NCBI RefSeq assembly: GCF_036241575.1
Contig: NZ_CP108455.1
Span: forward strand, 3,592,001-3,656,000
From: Streptomyces sp. NBC_01267
Lineage (GTDB): Bacteria > Actinomycetota > Actinomycetes > Streptomycetales > Streptomycetaceae
Length of the DNA stretch: 64,000 nucleotides
Reading direction: 5' to 3'
In this document: positions 44,395 to 53,449 of the stretch, in pieces
Numbering within the stretch: position 1 is the first letter of the stretch
Layout of the letters: every line of letters starts with the position of its first letter
Made by a program: the position numbers and the translations under genes
Notes under the pieces: model-generated
Databases searched by the model: none
What the model was told of the DNA's origin: nothing
What the model saw: the letters and a program-made list of their open reading frames with translations, nothing else

Positions 44395-46245
44395 ATGCAC
44401 TTGCAGCAGGTTGCAGAGTCGGCCGGGGCGGCGGGACAGGGTACCGGGCGGGCGTCCCGGCGGCCCCACGGCACGGTGACGCCTGCCGCACCGGTGGCCA
44501 CATCGGTGGCCACACCGCCCAGCCCCCAATCGCAATACTCCGTAGGTCAGTTGCAGGGTTCGGCGGGGAACGCGGTCGTGGCCGGGCTGCTCGCGCAGCA
44601 GCGGAGCGGGCCCAGCCCCGACGGCGGACAGCAGCGGGCAGCGGGGGCGGAAGCGGGCGTCAGCGTCCAGCGGGCCGCGGTGGACGGGGTCAGCGTCCAG
44701 CGGAAGGCGGCAGCGGCGCCGGGCGTCAGCATCCAGCGGGCCGGTACGCGCTCCGGGCCCGGCGGCCGGGCCCCCGCCGGGGAGGAGAGCGAGCAGCGCC
44801 GACCGGAGCGGAGCGGGCGTGGCGTCAGCGGGCCGGTCACCGGCCTGGACGTGACCGCCAACTCTTCCGGCATGGCCGGTGGGGCCACCGTCTCCGGGCA
44901 GTACACCGACCCCGCCGTCAGCACCAACGCCTCCTACGACCTCGGCGTGGGGGCGCCCGCCGCAGGCGCCGTGGTCGCCGGGTACGGCGCCGTCACCAGC
45001 GGGTCCGCCGCGCTCACGGCCCGCCGGGAGCGGAACGCCGCACAGCCCGGCAGCGGGGAGCACCGCGCTGCGAACAGCGAGTACCGGAACGCGGCCGGGG
45101 ACACCGCGCAGGCCACCTCGAACTTCGCCGGGCAGGTACTCAACGGCGCGGGCGGCGCGATGAACCTCGCCGGTCAGAACCTGGCCCTCTACAACACCGT
45201 GCTGGCGGCCGGGGCCGGTGCGGCGCTGCCCGCGGGTGCGATCCAGGCGGGTCGGTACGTACGCAAGGGGCTCCACGCGCACCACCGGGCACGCGAACTC
45301 AAGGAGCTGATCATCCGCGAGGAGATCGAGCCCCACCGGGCGCTCCTGGCGGCCCGGGAGCAGGTCGTGGTCCAGAAGCTGTTGATCGCCAAGCTCAACG
45401 AGGACCTCTCCGACTGGAAGGGCCAGCTCGCGGCGCTCCGCGCGCAGGCGGAGCAGGACCCGTCGTTCGGCAACACGGACGACATCGCCAACTGGTCACC
45501 TCAGCGGCGCGAGTTGGCGAGACAGCTGTACGACATCCAGTACATCGGGCTGCCGGAGATCGAGGGCCACATCAGGAGCGCCCAGCAGGGGCTCGACCAG
45601 GCGCTGGCGGACCAGGCCCAGCGGGAGGCGTACAAGACCGCGCTGGACGCCGCCCTTCAGGAGTTGGCGGGAGAGGTGCGGCTCTCCGACAAGGGCAGGA
45701 CCCGCCCGGTCTCGCTGCGCTCGATCCAGTTGTACGCCCTGTACAAGAACCGGCGGGGCCGGCGGAACAAGCTGGTGCAGGCGGTGTCCGGCGCGGCCGG
45801 TGCGTCCGGTTCGGTCGCCGCCCTGGTGTCCGCGGCTGCGGTCGGGGCCGGTGCCACCGCGGGCGCCGCCGCCCTGGCCGCCACCCCGGTCGGCTGGGCG
45901 CTCGCCGGCACGGCGGCGGCCACGGGCCTCGGACTCGCCTCGAAGGACGCCTGGCACTACTTCGCCAAGCGCTGGGAGCAGACGGCCGAGAACCACCCCG
46001 ACGGCCAGGACGACAACACCCTGGAACACCTGGGCGAAACCCTGGCGTTCTGGCGTCATGCCGGACCCAACCGGCGGGAGGAGTACGCCCGGGTCCTGTA
46101 CGAGTTCTCCGCGGACGGACCGGCCCCGGAGCGGGTCACCGAGGCGCGTCACACGCTGGCGGCCCTGGGACTCGACTGGAACAGGCTGCCCGCGGAACCG
46201 CAGGCGGCCATCAAAGAGATCGCCCGCAAGATGGTCTCGAAGTAG
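44395..46245 (+). CDS. Large protein with contractile-injection-cargo-like N-terminus
   Basis: This 616-residue protein starts at ATG44395 with GGAGGGG upstream. Residues 52-66 (QLQGSAGNAVVAGLL) match the LQ-x-AGN-AV motif often seen near the N-terminus of proteins associated with extracellular contractile injection systems and polymorphic toxins. VS(V/I)QR units follow at about 89, 99 and 111. The middle is amphipathic and coiled-coil-like (HHRARELKELIIREEIE, VVQKLLIAKL). Near the C-terminus a Gly/Ala hydrophobic stretch of about 60 residues (ASGSVAALVSAAAVGAGATA) could insert in membranes. No known toxin catalytic motif, immunity gene or injection-system gene lies in the window. Confidence 0.7.
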   Translation: MHLQQVAESAGAAGQGTGRASRRPHGTVTPAAPVATSVATPPSPQSQYSVGQLQGSAGNAVVAGLLAQQRSGPSPDGGQQRAAGAEAGVSVQRAAVDGVSVQRKAAAAPGVSIQRAGTRSGPGGRAPAGEESEQRRPERSGRGVSGPVTGLDVTANSSGMAGGATVSGQYTDPAVSTNASYDLGVGAPAAGAVVAGYGAVTSGSAALTARRERNAAQPGSGEHRAANSEYRNAAGDTAQATSNFAGQVLNGAGGAMNLAGQNLALYNTVLAAGAGAALPAGAIQAGRYVRKGLHAHHRARELKELIIREEIEPHRALLAAREQVVVQKLLIAKLNEDLSDWKGQLAALRAQAEQDPSFGNTDDIANWSPQRRELARQLYDIQYIGLPEIEGHIRSAQQGLDQALADQAQREAYKTALDAALQELAGEVRLSDKGRTRPVSLRSIQLYALYKNRRGRRNKLVQAVSGAAGASGSVAALVSAAAVGAGATAGAAALAATPVGWALAGTAAATGLGLASKDAWHYFAKRWEQTAENHPDGQDDNTLEHLGETLAFWRHAGPNRREEYARVLYEFSADGPAPERVTEARHTLAALGLDWNRLPAEPQAAIKEIARKMVSK

Positions 46246-46289
46246 CGGGACCGCCGCTGCTGTACCGACCCCGGGGGGTTCCGGCGCCC

Positions 46290-46318
46290 GAGGTACCGGC
46301 CCCTGAGGTACCGGCCCC
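46290..46318. repeat. Direct repeat between convergent genes
   Basis: GAGGTACCGGCCCC occurs at 46290-46303 and 46305-46318, between the stops of the convergent genes. A terminator role is possible, but no long hairpin was found. Confidence 0.6.
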
Positions 46319-46321
46319 GGG

Positions 46322-47722
46322 TTACCCGGCCGGCAGTTCGGTCGCCTCCCGGACGGTGTGGAGGTGGACCAGGACGTCGTACGCCTTGCCGATGGCCAGC
46401 TCGGGCGTCTCCGCGTTCGGGAACTCCGTACCGACGAGGCAGGTCGGGCGCGCGACGTCCAGCCAACTGCGGCTGGCAGCAGGGAGCTTGCGCAGGTCCG
46501 CGTAGTAGTCCCGGTACCGGACCTGGTCGAGCGTGTACTCGTTCGAGCCGGGTCCGGCCGGACCGACGGTGAACTTCTTCCAGTCGCCGCCGAGGGCCTG
46601 GTCCTTGGAGAGGAAGGAGCCCTGGTCGAAGGTGGTGCCGAGGGCGAGGTAGTCCGCACCCAGGCTGTCGTGGAGGAACGAGCCCTGGGTCTTCGGGTAC
46701 GTCGTCGGGTCGGAGCTGACATAGCCGACGTGGTCGTCGTGGGCCGACAGCAGGATCCTGTCGCCGGTGCGCCGCTGCCACCATTCCGTGGTCTCGGCCA
46801 TCACCTGGTCGCGGTAGCGCTCCATGGCGGTCAACGACTCCTGGTTGCCCGGGTCGACGGCGAGGAAGGTGTAGGTCTGGGCGATGTTGCGGGCGTTCTG
46901 CAGGGCGAAGTCGAAGCTGTCATCACCGGGACGCCCCTGCTGTTCCACCAGGTCGAGCATCTGCTGTGCCCTGGCCGCGTTCTGTTGGCGTTCCGCGAGC
47001 GGACGGTTCAGGTAGCCGATGGCGTCGTCGAGCGGGCGCAGGCCGGTGAGGAGTTCGTTCAGGCGCGGCAGGGACTCCGGGTGGGTCCGCCCGACGTAGT
47101 CGGTGACCGCGTCGAAGACGCGCCCGTCGAGCCTGGGGGCGCCGATGTCGTCACCCATGAAGTGGACGGGACGGTCGGGGTGTTGGCGGTTGTGGTCGCG
47201 CATCCACCGCACGAGGGTCACGAACTCCTCGCGGTCCCAGGGAGACCCGGCCATCACCTCGTGCACGACCTGCCGGGCGTCGTCGCCTCCGGTGTCAGCG
47301 CCGCCGCCGGCACTGCCGTGCTGGACGTAGTCGTCGATCTGTAGCCCCGCCGACCAGCTGATCTCCAGGGCGAAGGTGGTGAATCCCTTCTTCTCGACGA
47401 GGTAGCGGAACAGCCGGTCCTTCAGCGCGAAGAACTCGTGCGAGCCGTGCGTGGCCTCCCCCACACCGACCACCTTGGCGTCGCCGACCGTCACCCCGAG
47501 GGCGCGCAGGTCGGCCGTGCCGGTGCCCGGCTCGGCCGACCGCAGCGGGTGGGCGATCCGGTCCAGCGCGCCGACCGGGGTCTGCGTCTGGGTCTGGGGC
47601 TGGGTGTGCGTCGGGCCCGATACGGGCGCCGCCGGTGACGACGCGTACGCGGCCGTCGCCGGGGCCAGCGTCGCGGCCAGGGCGATAGCCGCTGCCACGA
47701 GCCGCGTCCTGTTGCCGATCAT
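46322..47722 (-). CDS. Secreted erythromycin esterase family protein
   Basis: This 466-residue protein has a signal peptide (about residues 1-28), a Gln/Thr-rich linker and an EreA-type domain. Motifs are VVGVGEATHGSHEFFALKDRL with conserved Glu and His, FALEISWSAG, and VTLVRWMRDHN, then a later LLSAHDDHVGY. Family members either hydrolyse macrolide lactones or have unrelated hydrolase functions. Export suggests a role outside the cell. AGGAG lies nine bases before ATG47722. Confidence 0.85.
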   Translation of the reverse strand: MIGNRTRLVAAAIALAATLAPATAAYASSPAAPVSGPTHTQPQTQTQTPVGALDRIAHPLRSAEPGTGTADLRALGVTVGDAKVVGVGEATHGSHEFFALKDRLFRYLVEKKGFTTFALEISWSAGLQIDDYVQHGSAGGGADTGGDDARQVVHEVMAGSPWDREEFVTLVRWMRDHNRQHPDRPVHFMGDDIGAPRLDGRVFDAVTDYVGRTHPESLPRLNELLTGLRPLDDAIGYLNRPLAERQQNAARAQQMLDLVEQQGRPGDDSFDFALQNARNIAQTYTFLAVDPGNQESLTAMERYRDQVMAETTEWWQRRTGDRILLSAHDDHVGYVSSDPTTYPKTQGSFLHDSLGADYLALGTTFDQGSFLSKDQALGGDWKKFTVGPAGPGSNEYTLDQVRYRDYYADLRKLPAASRSWLDVARPTCLVGTEFPNAETPELAIGKAYDVLVHLHTVREATELPAG

Positions 47723-47936
47723 GTGTGATCACTCCTCATCGCATGGAACAGCGAGTGCAAGGAACAGCGAGTGCTGTCGAAATGATCTTCACGCGCGCAC
47801 CGGCCCGGACACACTGGTGCAGACCCCACGGTTCCCCCCGGGGGCAGCCCCAGGACCAGGGCTGATCCGGGACCCCCGCTCTGCTGGACCCGACCCGCCA
47901 GGCAGACTCGACGGAACACGAAGAGGGGAGGCCCAC

Positions 47937-48953
47937 ATGTCCGAGGAGCCGAGGTCGGGTCAGAAGGACAGCGCCGATCACGCGGCAGCACACCGCGAGC
48001 CGTCCGGAACGCCGGTCGACGTGACGCCGGACAGCGGGACGCCGGGCGACGTGACGCCGGACAGCGGGACGCCGGGCGGTGAGAGCGAACGGGCCCAGGT
48101 GGCCGCGTTCCGGAGCGCGCTGGGGCTGGAGTCGCTCATCGACGTCCACACCCACTTCATGCCCGAGCGGGTACTGGCGAAGGTGTGGGCGTATTTCGAC
48201 GCGGCCGGGCCGCTCGTGGGCCGGGCCTGGCCGATCACGTACCGGGAAGAGGAGGAGCGCCGCATCGAGCTGCTGCGCGGCTTCGGGGTCCGGGCGTTCA
48301 CGTCCATGCTCTACCCGCACAAGCCGGGCATGGCCCGGTGGCTCAACGACTGGGCCGCCGACTTCGCCGCGCGGGTGCCGGACTGTCTGCACACGGCCAC
48401 GTTCTTCGCCGAACCGGGCGCCTCCGACGACGTACGGCACGCACTGGACCAGGGCGCGCGGGTCTTCAAGTGCCACCTCCAGGTCGGCGGCTACGACCCC
48501 AACGACCCGTTGCTCGACGACGTCTGGGGACAGCTGGCCGACAGCGGGACACCGGTGGTGACGCACTGCGGTTCCGGGCCGGTGCCCGGCGCCTTCACCG
48601 GCCCGGGGCCGATCGGCGAGCTGCTCAAGCGGCACCCACGGCTGCGGCTGGTCGTCGCCCACCTCGGGATGCCCGAGTACGAGGGCTTCCTCGACCTCGC
48701 CGAACGCCACGAGGACGTCATGCTGGACACCACCATGGCGTTCACCCCGTTCGTCGAGGCATCGGACCCGTTCCCCCCGGCGGCGCTCCCCCGGCTGGCC
48801 GCCCTGCGGGACCGCGTGCTGCTCGGCACGGACTTCCCCAACATCCCCTACTCGTACGCCGATGCCCTGCACGCGCTGGAACGCACCGGGCTGGGCGACG
48901 ACTGGCTGCGCGCGGTCTGCCACGACAACGCGGCCCGCTTGTTCGGTCTGTGA
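47937..48953 (+). CDS. Amidohydrolase family protein (amidohydrolase 2 type)
   Basis: This 338-residue TIM-barrel hydrolase has metal-binding HTH near the start (DVHTHFMPE), a barrel His (VVTHCGSGP, VVAHLGMPEYEGF) and the catalytic Asp near the end (LLGTDFPNIPY). The first 55 residues are a hydrophilic tail with three repeated SGTPxDVTPD-type units coded by a 30-bp repeat (about 48008-48078), outside the fold. GAGGGGAGG precedes ATG47937. Relatives act on aromatic carboxylates or as lactonases; substrate unknown. Confidence 0.85.
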   Translation: MSEEPRSGQKDSADHAAAHREPSGTPVDVTPDSGTPGDVTPDSGTPGGESERAQVAAFRSALGLESLIDVHTHFMPERVLAKVWAYFDAAGPLVGRAWPITYREEEERRIELLRGFGVRAFTSMLYPHKPGMARWLNDWAADFAARVPDCLHTATFFAEPGASDDVRHALDQGARVFKCHLQVGGYDPNDPLLDDVWGQLADSGTPVVTHCGSGPVPGAFTGPGPIGELLKRHPRLRLVVAHLGMPEYEGFLDLAERHEDVMLDTTMAFTPFVEASDPFPPAALPRLAALRDRVLLGTDFPNIPYSYADALHALERTGLGDDWLRAVCHDNAARLFGL

Positions 48954-48993
48954 GGACGCGGGCCCGGGAGGGGCTTTCTCTCTCCCGCCGCGC

Positions 48994-49989
48994 TTACGGG
49001 GTCCGGGTCAGGGCGCGCAGGGCGTCGACCCGTTGGTGTACGTGGTGCGCTACCGCCGATGCGGCCGGTTCGGGTGGGGTCGGCGTACCGGGGCGGCAGG
49101 TGCGGCAGAGACCGTCGGGGAGTGCTTCGGGGCGGCCGGGGTTGCCGCACTTGGTGCATTCCACCAGCAGGCGCGGCGGTGTGACTGTGGTGGTGTTGGT
49201 GGTGGGCCGGTGTGGTGGCTTCTTGTCCGTGAGCCTGCGGCGGACGAAGCCCCGGGGCGAGATGATCGGTTCGGTGGGGAGTCCTGCGGTGAGGGCCTGG
49301 ACGAGGTGGGCGGGCGTGGCGCCGCGCTCCAGCCACTCCTGTGCGAGACCTTCCAGGGTTGCGCAGTCGGCAGCCGAGAGGGCTAACCGGGGGTCGGTGC
49401 AGCCGAGTTGGGACAGTGCGTCGTACGCGGGCGAGGGGCGGCCGGGGTGTGGTGCCGGGTCCGGTGCCGGGTCTGATGCAGGGTCTGGTTCCGGCTGCTG
49501 CGGTACGGCGGGCGGCGCGGGCGCGGGGGGCGCGGGGCTCGCCGATACCTGCGTCTCGGACGGGGATCGGCCGTCCTCGGCGGCAAGGAAGGTGGTCCAC
49601 CACTCGTTGTCGCGTGCGGTCCGCGACCAGAACGTGCGGAAGACCCAGCGGACTTGGTCGCCGTCTCCGGCCAGGCGGCGGATGCGCCGCAGGTATCCGG
49701 CGACGGACAGCGCCGTGAGGGCCGTGCTGACAGCTTGCTGCCCGTAGCGCGGGAGTTGCCGGGCGAGGGTCTTGACCGTCATCGCCGCGCCCTCGGGCAG
49801 CCGGTCGATGAACGCGGCGATGTACCGCTCACGCTCGGGCAGAAGCAGGAAGTCGTCCGTACGCCGGGGAGCCTGGTCCGGAGCGGACCGCTTGCCGTAG
49901 CCGGGAGCTGCCATCGGATGAACGATGGAGGGTACGGATGATGCGGATGCGGGCGCGCGCAGGGCGGCGCTAAAATTCTCGGTAGCCAC
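48994..49989 (-). CDS. Winged-helix protein with C-terminal zinc ribbon-like motif
   Basis: This 331-residue protein starts at GTG49989 (AGGAC upstream). It has an N-terminal winged-helix-like domain (residues about 45-120: RERYIAAFIDRL, TVKTLARQLPRYGQQAVSTALTALSVAGYLRR) and a long Pro/Ala/Asp linker with DPAPDP repeats. A helical block follows, then the CTKCGNPGRPEALPDGLCRTC zinc ribbon near residue 285. It is probably a DNA-binding regulator. Proteins of this layout occur in Streptomyces, but their targets are not known. Confidence 0.65.
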   Translation of the reverse strand: MATENFSAALRAPASASSVPSIVHPMAAPGYGKRSAPDQAPRRTDDFLLLPERERYIAAFIDRLPEGAAMTVKTLARQLPRYGQQAVSTALTALSVAGYLRRIRRLAGDGDQVRWVFRTFWSRTARDNEWWTTFLAAEDGRSPSETQVSASPAPPAPAPPAVPQQPEPDPASDPAPDPAPHPGRPSPAYDALSQLGCTDPRLALSAADCATLEGLAQEWLERGATPAHLVQALTAGLPTEPIISPRGFVRRRLTDKKPPHRPTTNTTTVTPPRLLVECTKCGNPGRPEALPDGLCRTCRPGTPTPPEPAASAVAHHVHQRVDALRALTRTP

Positions 49990-50415
49990 GGGATCGTCCT
50001 GTTCGATCTTGGGGTGAGACCCCGGCTCGGTGCTTGTAACACCGCGTCGGGGTCGTTCAGTTGGTTCGTCGCTGCACCGTAAGCAGCCGCGCCCGCGCGC
50101 CGCAAGCCGGTCCGGATTAGTCGTACTTACCCGCCGTTACGGGGGTCGGGAGGGGTGGGAAGGACTTCCCCCAACCCCTACCCACCCTTCTCCGGTAAGG
50201 GAAGAAGCTCGAATCCCGGGGCTCGCGTCCCGACGCCCGGAACCCGGAACCCGAGCTTCGGGCGCTCGTACCCCGTACGTGTCTGAGAACTTCCCCCGAA
50301 GGAGTGGCCGGACCGTCCCGGGTCCCGGATCCCGAGGCTCAAGCTCCGAGCATCGGCGGCCCGGCGGCCCCCTCCCTGCCCCTGTCCCCCCCTGCCCCCG
50401 TACCCCCTCAGTCCG
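49990..50415. other. 426-bp region without a supported gene
   Basis: This stretch lies upstream of the winged-helix gene and downstream of the YCII-like gene, both on the minus strand. It contains short repeats (CCCGGAACCCGGAACCCGAG near 50236 and several CCCGGATCCCG-like copies) and poly-C tracts. The minus strand near 50100-50135 holds AT-richer TAAGTACGACTAATCC that could be promoter sequence. No RNA gene recognised. Confidence 0.4.
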
Positions 50416-50991
50416 TCACGAACGGCCGCCGAACTGCCAGTCGTGCACCTCGATGTGGGCGTACCGGTCCGCAGGCAGGACGGCCCGCGCCCGGTCCCGG
50501 TCCGGGGCCCGTACCAGCACCGCCGTACCGAGCCAGGTGGCACCGTCGTCGGACAGCAGCGGCCCGTACGCGATCAACTCGTCCCGATCCGGCAGCACAT
50601 CGAGGTCAGCGAGGTCAGCGAGGCTGACGACATCGGCGGGCTCGCTCGCGCCGAGTCCCATCACCAGGTACCGGTTGCCCTCGGTGTGTCCGCCGGGGAA
50701 GTCCCACATGGTTCGGCCGAGCAGATTGCGCCACCGGCGCAGCATCACATCGCGGTACACGCCCGCCTGGTAACCGGGCTCGTCGAAGGCGAACGCACGG
50801 GCGGCGGCGACATCCGGCAGGTCGACGATGTGCAGGCTGCCGGTGGGCACTTCGCGGTCGCTGGTGAGGGTCGGACCACGGGCGATCATCTCCGCGTCGT
50901 ACTGGTCCATGTACGACCAGTGCTCCTCCAGCAGTTCATGACGCAGCGCGAGTGAGGCGGAGCGGTCGCGGTGGTAGCAGAAGAACTCCAT
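50416..50991 (-). CDS. YCII-related domain protein
   Basis: The product of 191 residues contains two YciI-like halves. The first (MEFFCYHRDRSASLALRHEL, AEMIARGPTLTSDREVPTGSLHIVDLPDVAAARAFAFDEPG) has the typical dimeric alpha/beta pattern with conserved Asp and Gly-Pro. The second (MGLGASEPADVVSL, IAYGPLLSDDGATWLGTAVLVRAPDRDRARAVLPADRY) repeats it. ATG50991 is chosen. Function unknown; YciI-like domains occur alone or as partners of ECF sigma factors. Confidence 0.75.
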   Translation of the reverse strand: MEFFCYHRDRSASLALRHELLEEHWSYMDQYDAEMIARGPTLTSDREVPTGSLHIVDLPDVAAARAFAFDEPGYQAGVYRDVMLRRWRNLLGRTMWDFPGGHTEGNRYLVMGLGASEPADVVSLADLADLDVLPDRDELIAYGPLLSDDGATWLGTAVLVRAPDRDRARAVLPADRYAHIEVHDWQFGGRS

Positions 50992-51234
50992 GCCCACAGT
51001 TTCCACCACCGATCACCGGGGTGCGGGAGCGGCTGCCCAGCGTTGGAGAATCCCCGTCCCTGCCCGTGAGCAGGGCCGATATCGAAAGGTGCGGCGGTCG
51101 ACACGGGCATGCTTCGGACACCGAACTGTCCGGACCGCGTTCCAACCCCGCACCGATCAGAAGTACTTCGGACGTGGGGCGACTCTTCAGATCTACGATG
51201 ACGCCACTTGTCGGCGATTTGAGGGGAGTTGACA

Positions 51235-51639
51235 TTGAGTGAGGATCTCGGAGCCGTCGCCGTCACGGCGGGAGTCAACGCGCTGGCCGGGCTCATCAGC
51301 CGGGTGCCCTGGTCGGAGATCGGTGGGCGGGTCGTGGGGGTACTGACCCGGCGCGGCCGTGCTGTCGATCCGCGCCTGGCACGGGCCCTGGACGGCGAAC
51401 CGGACGCAGAGCCGGGCGGAGAGCCAGGCGAGCCAGACGGAGAGCCCGGAGGAGAGCCCGGCGAGAGCGCGCGCTCGTTGCGGCTGGCCGCCGCGCTGAC
51501 ACAGGTGCTGCCGCCGGAGGACCTGGCCGTCGTCACCCGCGAGCTGGAGGCCCTGGGCCACCGTACGGAGATCACGCTGAACGGCGGGAAGAACGCCGTA
51601 CACACCGGTTCGGGCGACCAGAACGTGACGTTCAACTGA
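51235..51639 (+). CDS. Hypothetical protein ending in HTGSG motif
   Basis: A 134-residue protein starts at TTG51235, six bases after GGGGAG; TTG51229 is an alternative. It has an N-terminal helix (VTAVTAG-like, ALAGLISRVPWSEIGGRV) and a negatively charged stretch of EPGG/EPDG repeats. A helical block follows (LPPEDLAVVTRELEALG), then a C-terminal motif GGKNAVHTGSGDQNVTF. The next gene begins with a related motif, and the stop overlaps its ATG by one base. No known family recognised. Confidence 0.65.
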   Translation: MSEDLGAVAVTAGVNALAGLISRVPWSEIGGRVVGVLTRRGRAVDPRLARALDGEPDAEPGGEPGEPDGEPGGEPGESARSLRLAAALTQVLPPEDLAVVTRELEALGHRTEITLNGGKNAVHTGSGDQNVTFN

Positions 51640-52376
51640 TGGCGGACGACGGGGAGGACCACCGCGCTCAGCACCGTACGAGCGTCGATCCGGAAGGCGG
51701 GAACAACGCCATCCATACCGGGTCCGGCCGCCAGTACATCAGGTTCGGCGGGCCCTGGGCACAGGCCGTCGCGCTGGTAGCGGTGGTGGCCGGGGTCGTG
51801 CTCGGTACGGTGATGATGCCCAAGGCGTCGGCGAGTCAACACGGCCTGTACATCGTGATGTTGGTGCTGTGCGCGATCGCCGGCGGGGTCTGCCTCTGGT
51901 CCGCCTGCAACGGGGCGGGCAAGAGGCCCGCCTCATTCATCTGGCTGATCGCCATCACCGTCGTCAGCGCCGCACTCGCGGCGGGCCAGTACATGCTGCT
52001 GGCCGCCCACGGCGAGCTCGCCTCGACCGCGCAGGTCCGGAACACGCGGCCACTGGCCGACGGGGGCCGCACCGAGGTGGACATCGACTCGGCCGCGCCG
52101 CGTTCCCACGTACGCATACACGTCATGCTGCCCGACCGGTCCAGCACCTCCATGTGCCACGCGGAGACGACCGTCTCGCTGGCACCCGTCGTGGACGGCA
52201 CCCAGCTGGATGCGGAGGCGATCACGCTGAAGAACGGCGGGACCGGCGACATCGACCTGCACGGCGCCCGGGACCACATCGGGTTGAAGGCGGTGATCGA
52301 TTCGAAGAAGGGCTGCCTGACGTACCTCCAGATCGAGTCAGCCGTACTGCACGACGAGGATTGGTGGCTGCTGTGA
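51639..52376 (+). CDS. Membrane protein beginning with HTGSG motif
   Basis: This 245-residue protein has a cytoplasmic N-terminus containing GGNNAIHTGSGRQYIRF, close to the end of the preceding protein. Three hydrophobic segments follow (about residues 42-61, 68-89 and 97-118), then an outside domain of about 125 residues with beta-strand character and two cysteines. Its stop overlaps the lipoprotein start as GTGA. The shared motif suggests the two proteins contact each other in the cytoplasm. The outer domain might contact the lipoprotein; this is inference from gene order. Confidence 0.65.
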   Translation: MADDGEDHRAQHRTSVDPEGGNNAIHTGSGRQYIRFGGPWAQAVALVAVVAGVVLGTVMMPKASASQHGLYIVMLVLCAIAGGVCLWSACNGAGKRPASFIWLIAITVVSAALAAGQYMLLAAHGELASTAQVRNTRPLADGGRTEVDIDSAAPRSHVRIHVMLPDRSSTSMCHAETTVSLAPVVDGTQLDAEAITLKNGGTGDIDLHGARDHIGLKAVIDSKKGCLTYLQIESAVLHDEDWWLL

Positions 52377-53251
52377 AACGGAAACTGTTCGCTGCCGCCC
52401 TGACGGGAAGCGCGCTGGTCACCCTGGCGGCCGTCTCCGGATGCGGGTCGGATTCATGGCCCACGGGGGACTCCGTGGAGATCGGGGTGAAGAGCGACCA
52501 GCCGGGCACGGGCTTCATGGGCGACTATCCGCCCCGCTCCGGATTCGACATCAAGGTTGCCCAGGTGGCGGCCGACGCGCTCGGCAAGAAGCCCGACTTC
52601 AAGAGTGTGCCGTCGGAGGACCGTCAGACGGATCTGGACGAGAAGCACCCCACGGTCGACCTCGTCGTTGCCACGTACTCGATCAACAACGAGCGTCTGA
52701 AGGGCAGCAACGGTCTGCCCGCGCACGACTTCGCCGGACCGTACGCCATTACCTACCAGGGCTTCCTCGTGAAGAAGGGCGGCCCACCGATCAAGCGGGC
52801 CGACTACTTCAAGGGCAGGCCGGTCTGCGCCTGGCAGGGCACCACCTCCTACGAGACGCTGAAGCAGGGTGTGCCGGGTGTGAACGCGATGTCGAAACCC
52901 ACGGCCAAGCAGTGCATCGAGGAACTGGAGAGCGGACGCGTCGACGCCGTCTCCACCGACCAGCTGCTGCTCTACGGGTTCACCCACGTCCACCGCGACC
53001 TGGAGGTCGTCAAATCGGTGACGGTCGGAGACGCCCAGTACTACGGCGTCGGAATTCCCCGAGGGCATCGCGGAGCGTGCAACAAGATCAAGGACGCCCT
53101 CAAGAAGTACGTGAACTCGACCGGCTGGTCACAGGACTTCAAGACCGAGCTGCCGGACGCCACCGCCATCGCCGCCGAACCGAACTGGGAGGTCGATTTC
53201 AAGCCCACCGACGCCCAGATCGACACGTACTCGTGCCGGGACGGGGTGTAG
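52373..53251 (+). CDS. Solute-binding lipoprotein (glutamate ABC transporter type)
   Basis: This 292-residue lipoprotein has a lipobox AVSGC near residue 22. It then shows the family-3 periplasmic binding protein pattern: VEIGVKSDQPGTGF, FDIKVAQVAADALG, DLVVATYSINNERL and a late VDAVSTDQLLLYG. Such proteins bind polar amino acids. No permease or ATPase gene accompanies it. It is instead coupled to two proteins that share a short motif, so a sensing role is possible. Confidence 0.85.
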   Translation: MKRKLFAAALTGSALVTLAAVSGCGSDSWPTGDSVEIGVKSDQPGTGFMGDYPPRSGFDIKVAQVAADALGKKPDFKSVPSEDRQTDLDEKHPTVDLVVATYSINNERLKGSNGLPAHDFAGPYAITYQGFLVKKGGPPIKRADYFKGRPVCAWQGTTSYETLKQGVPGVNAMSKPTAKQCIEELESGRVDAVSTDQLLLYGFTHVHRDLEVVKSVTVGDAQYYGVGIPRGHRGACNKIKDALKKYVNSTGWSQDFKTELPDATAIAAEPNWEVDFKPTDAQIDTYSCRDGV

Positions 53252-53352
53252 GCCGGTCCAGGCCGGGGGCAGTCTTCCTGCCGCTGCGCTCCACCAACCA
53301 GGCGGCAGTCGGCCTCTCAGGGCGCTGAACACCGCGCCCGCCCCGATACAGC

Positions 53353-53395
53353 GGCCGGGTGTCCGCCCACGCGCACTACAAGCGGACACCCGGCC
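53353..53395. terminator. Bidirectional hairpin between lipoprotein and sortase genes
   Basis: GGCCGGGTGTCCGC (53353-53366) and GCGGACACCCGGCC (53382-53395) form a perfect 14-bp stem with a 15-base loop. It is followed by three near-repeats of TACTTACGGG before the sortase stop. Confidence 0.8.
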
Positions 53396-53449
53396 TGTCC
53401 ATGGCCCCCTGAACAGCAGATACTTACGGGTACTTACGGGTACTTGCGG

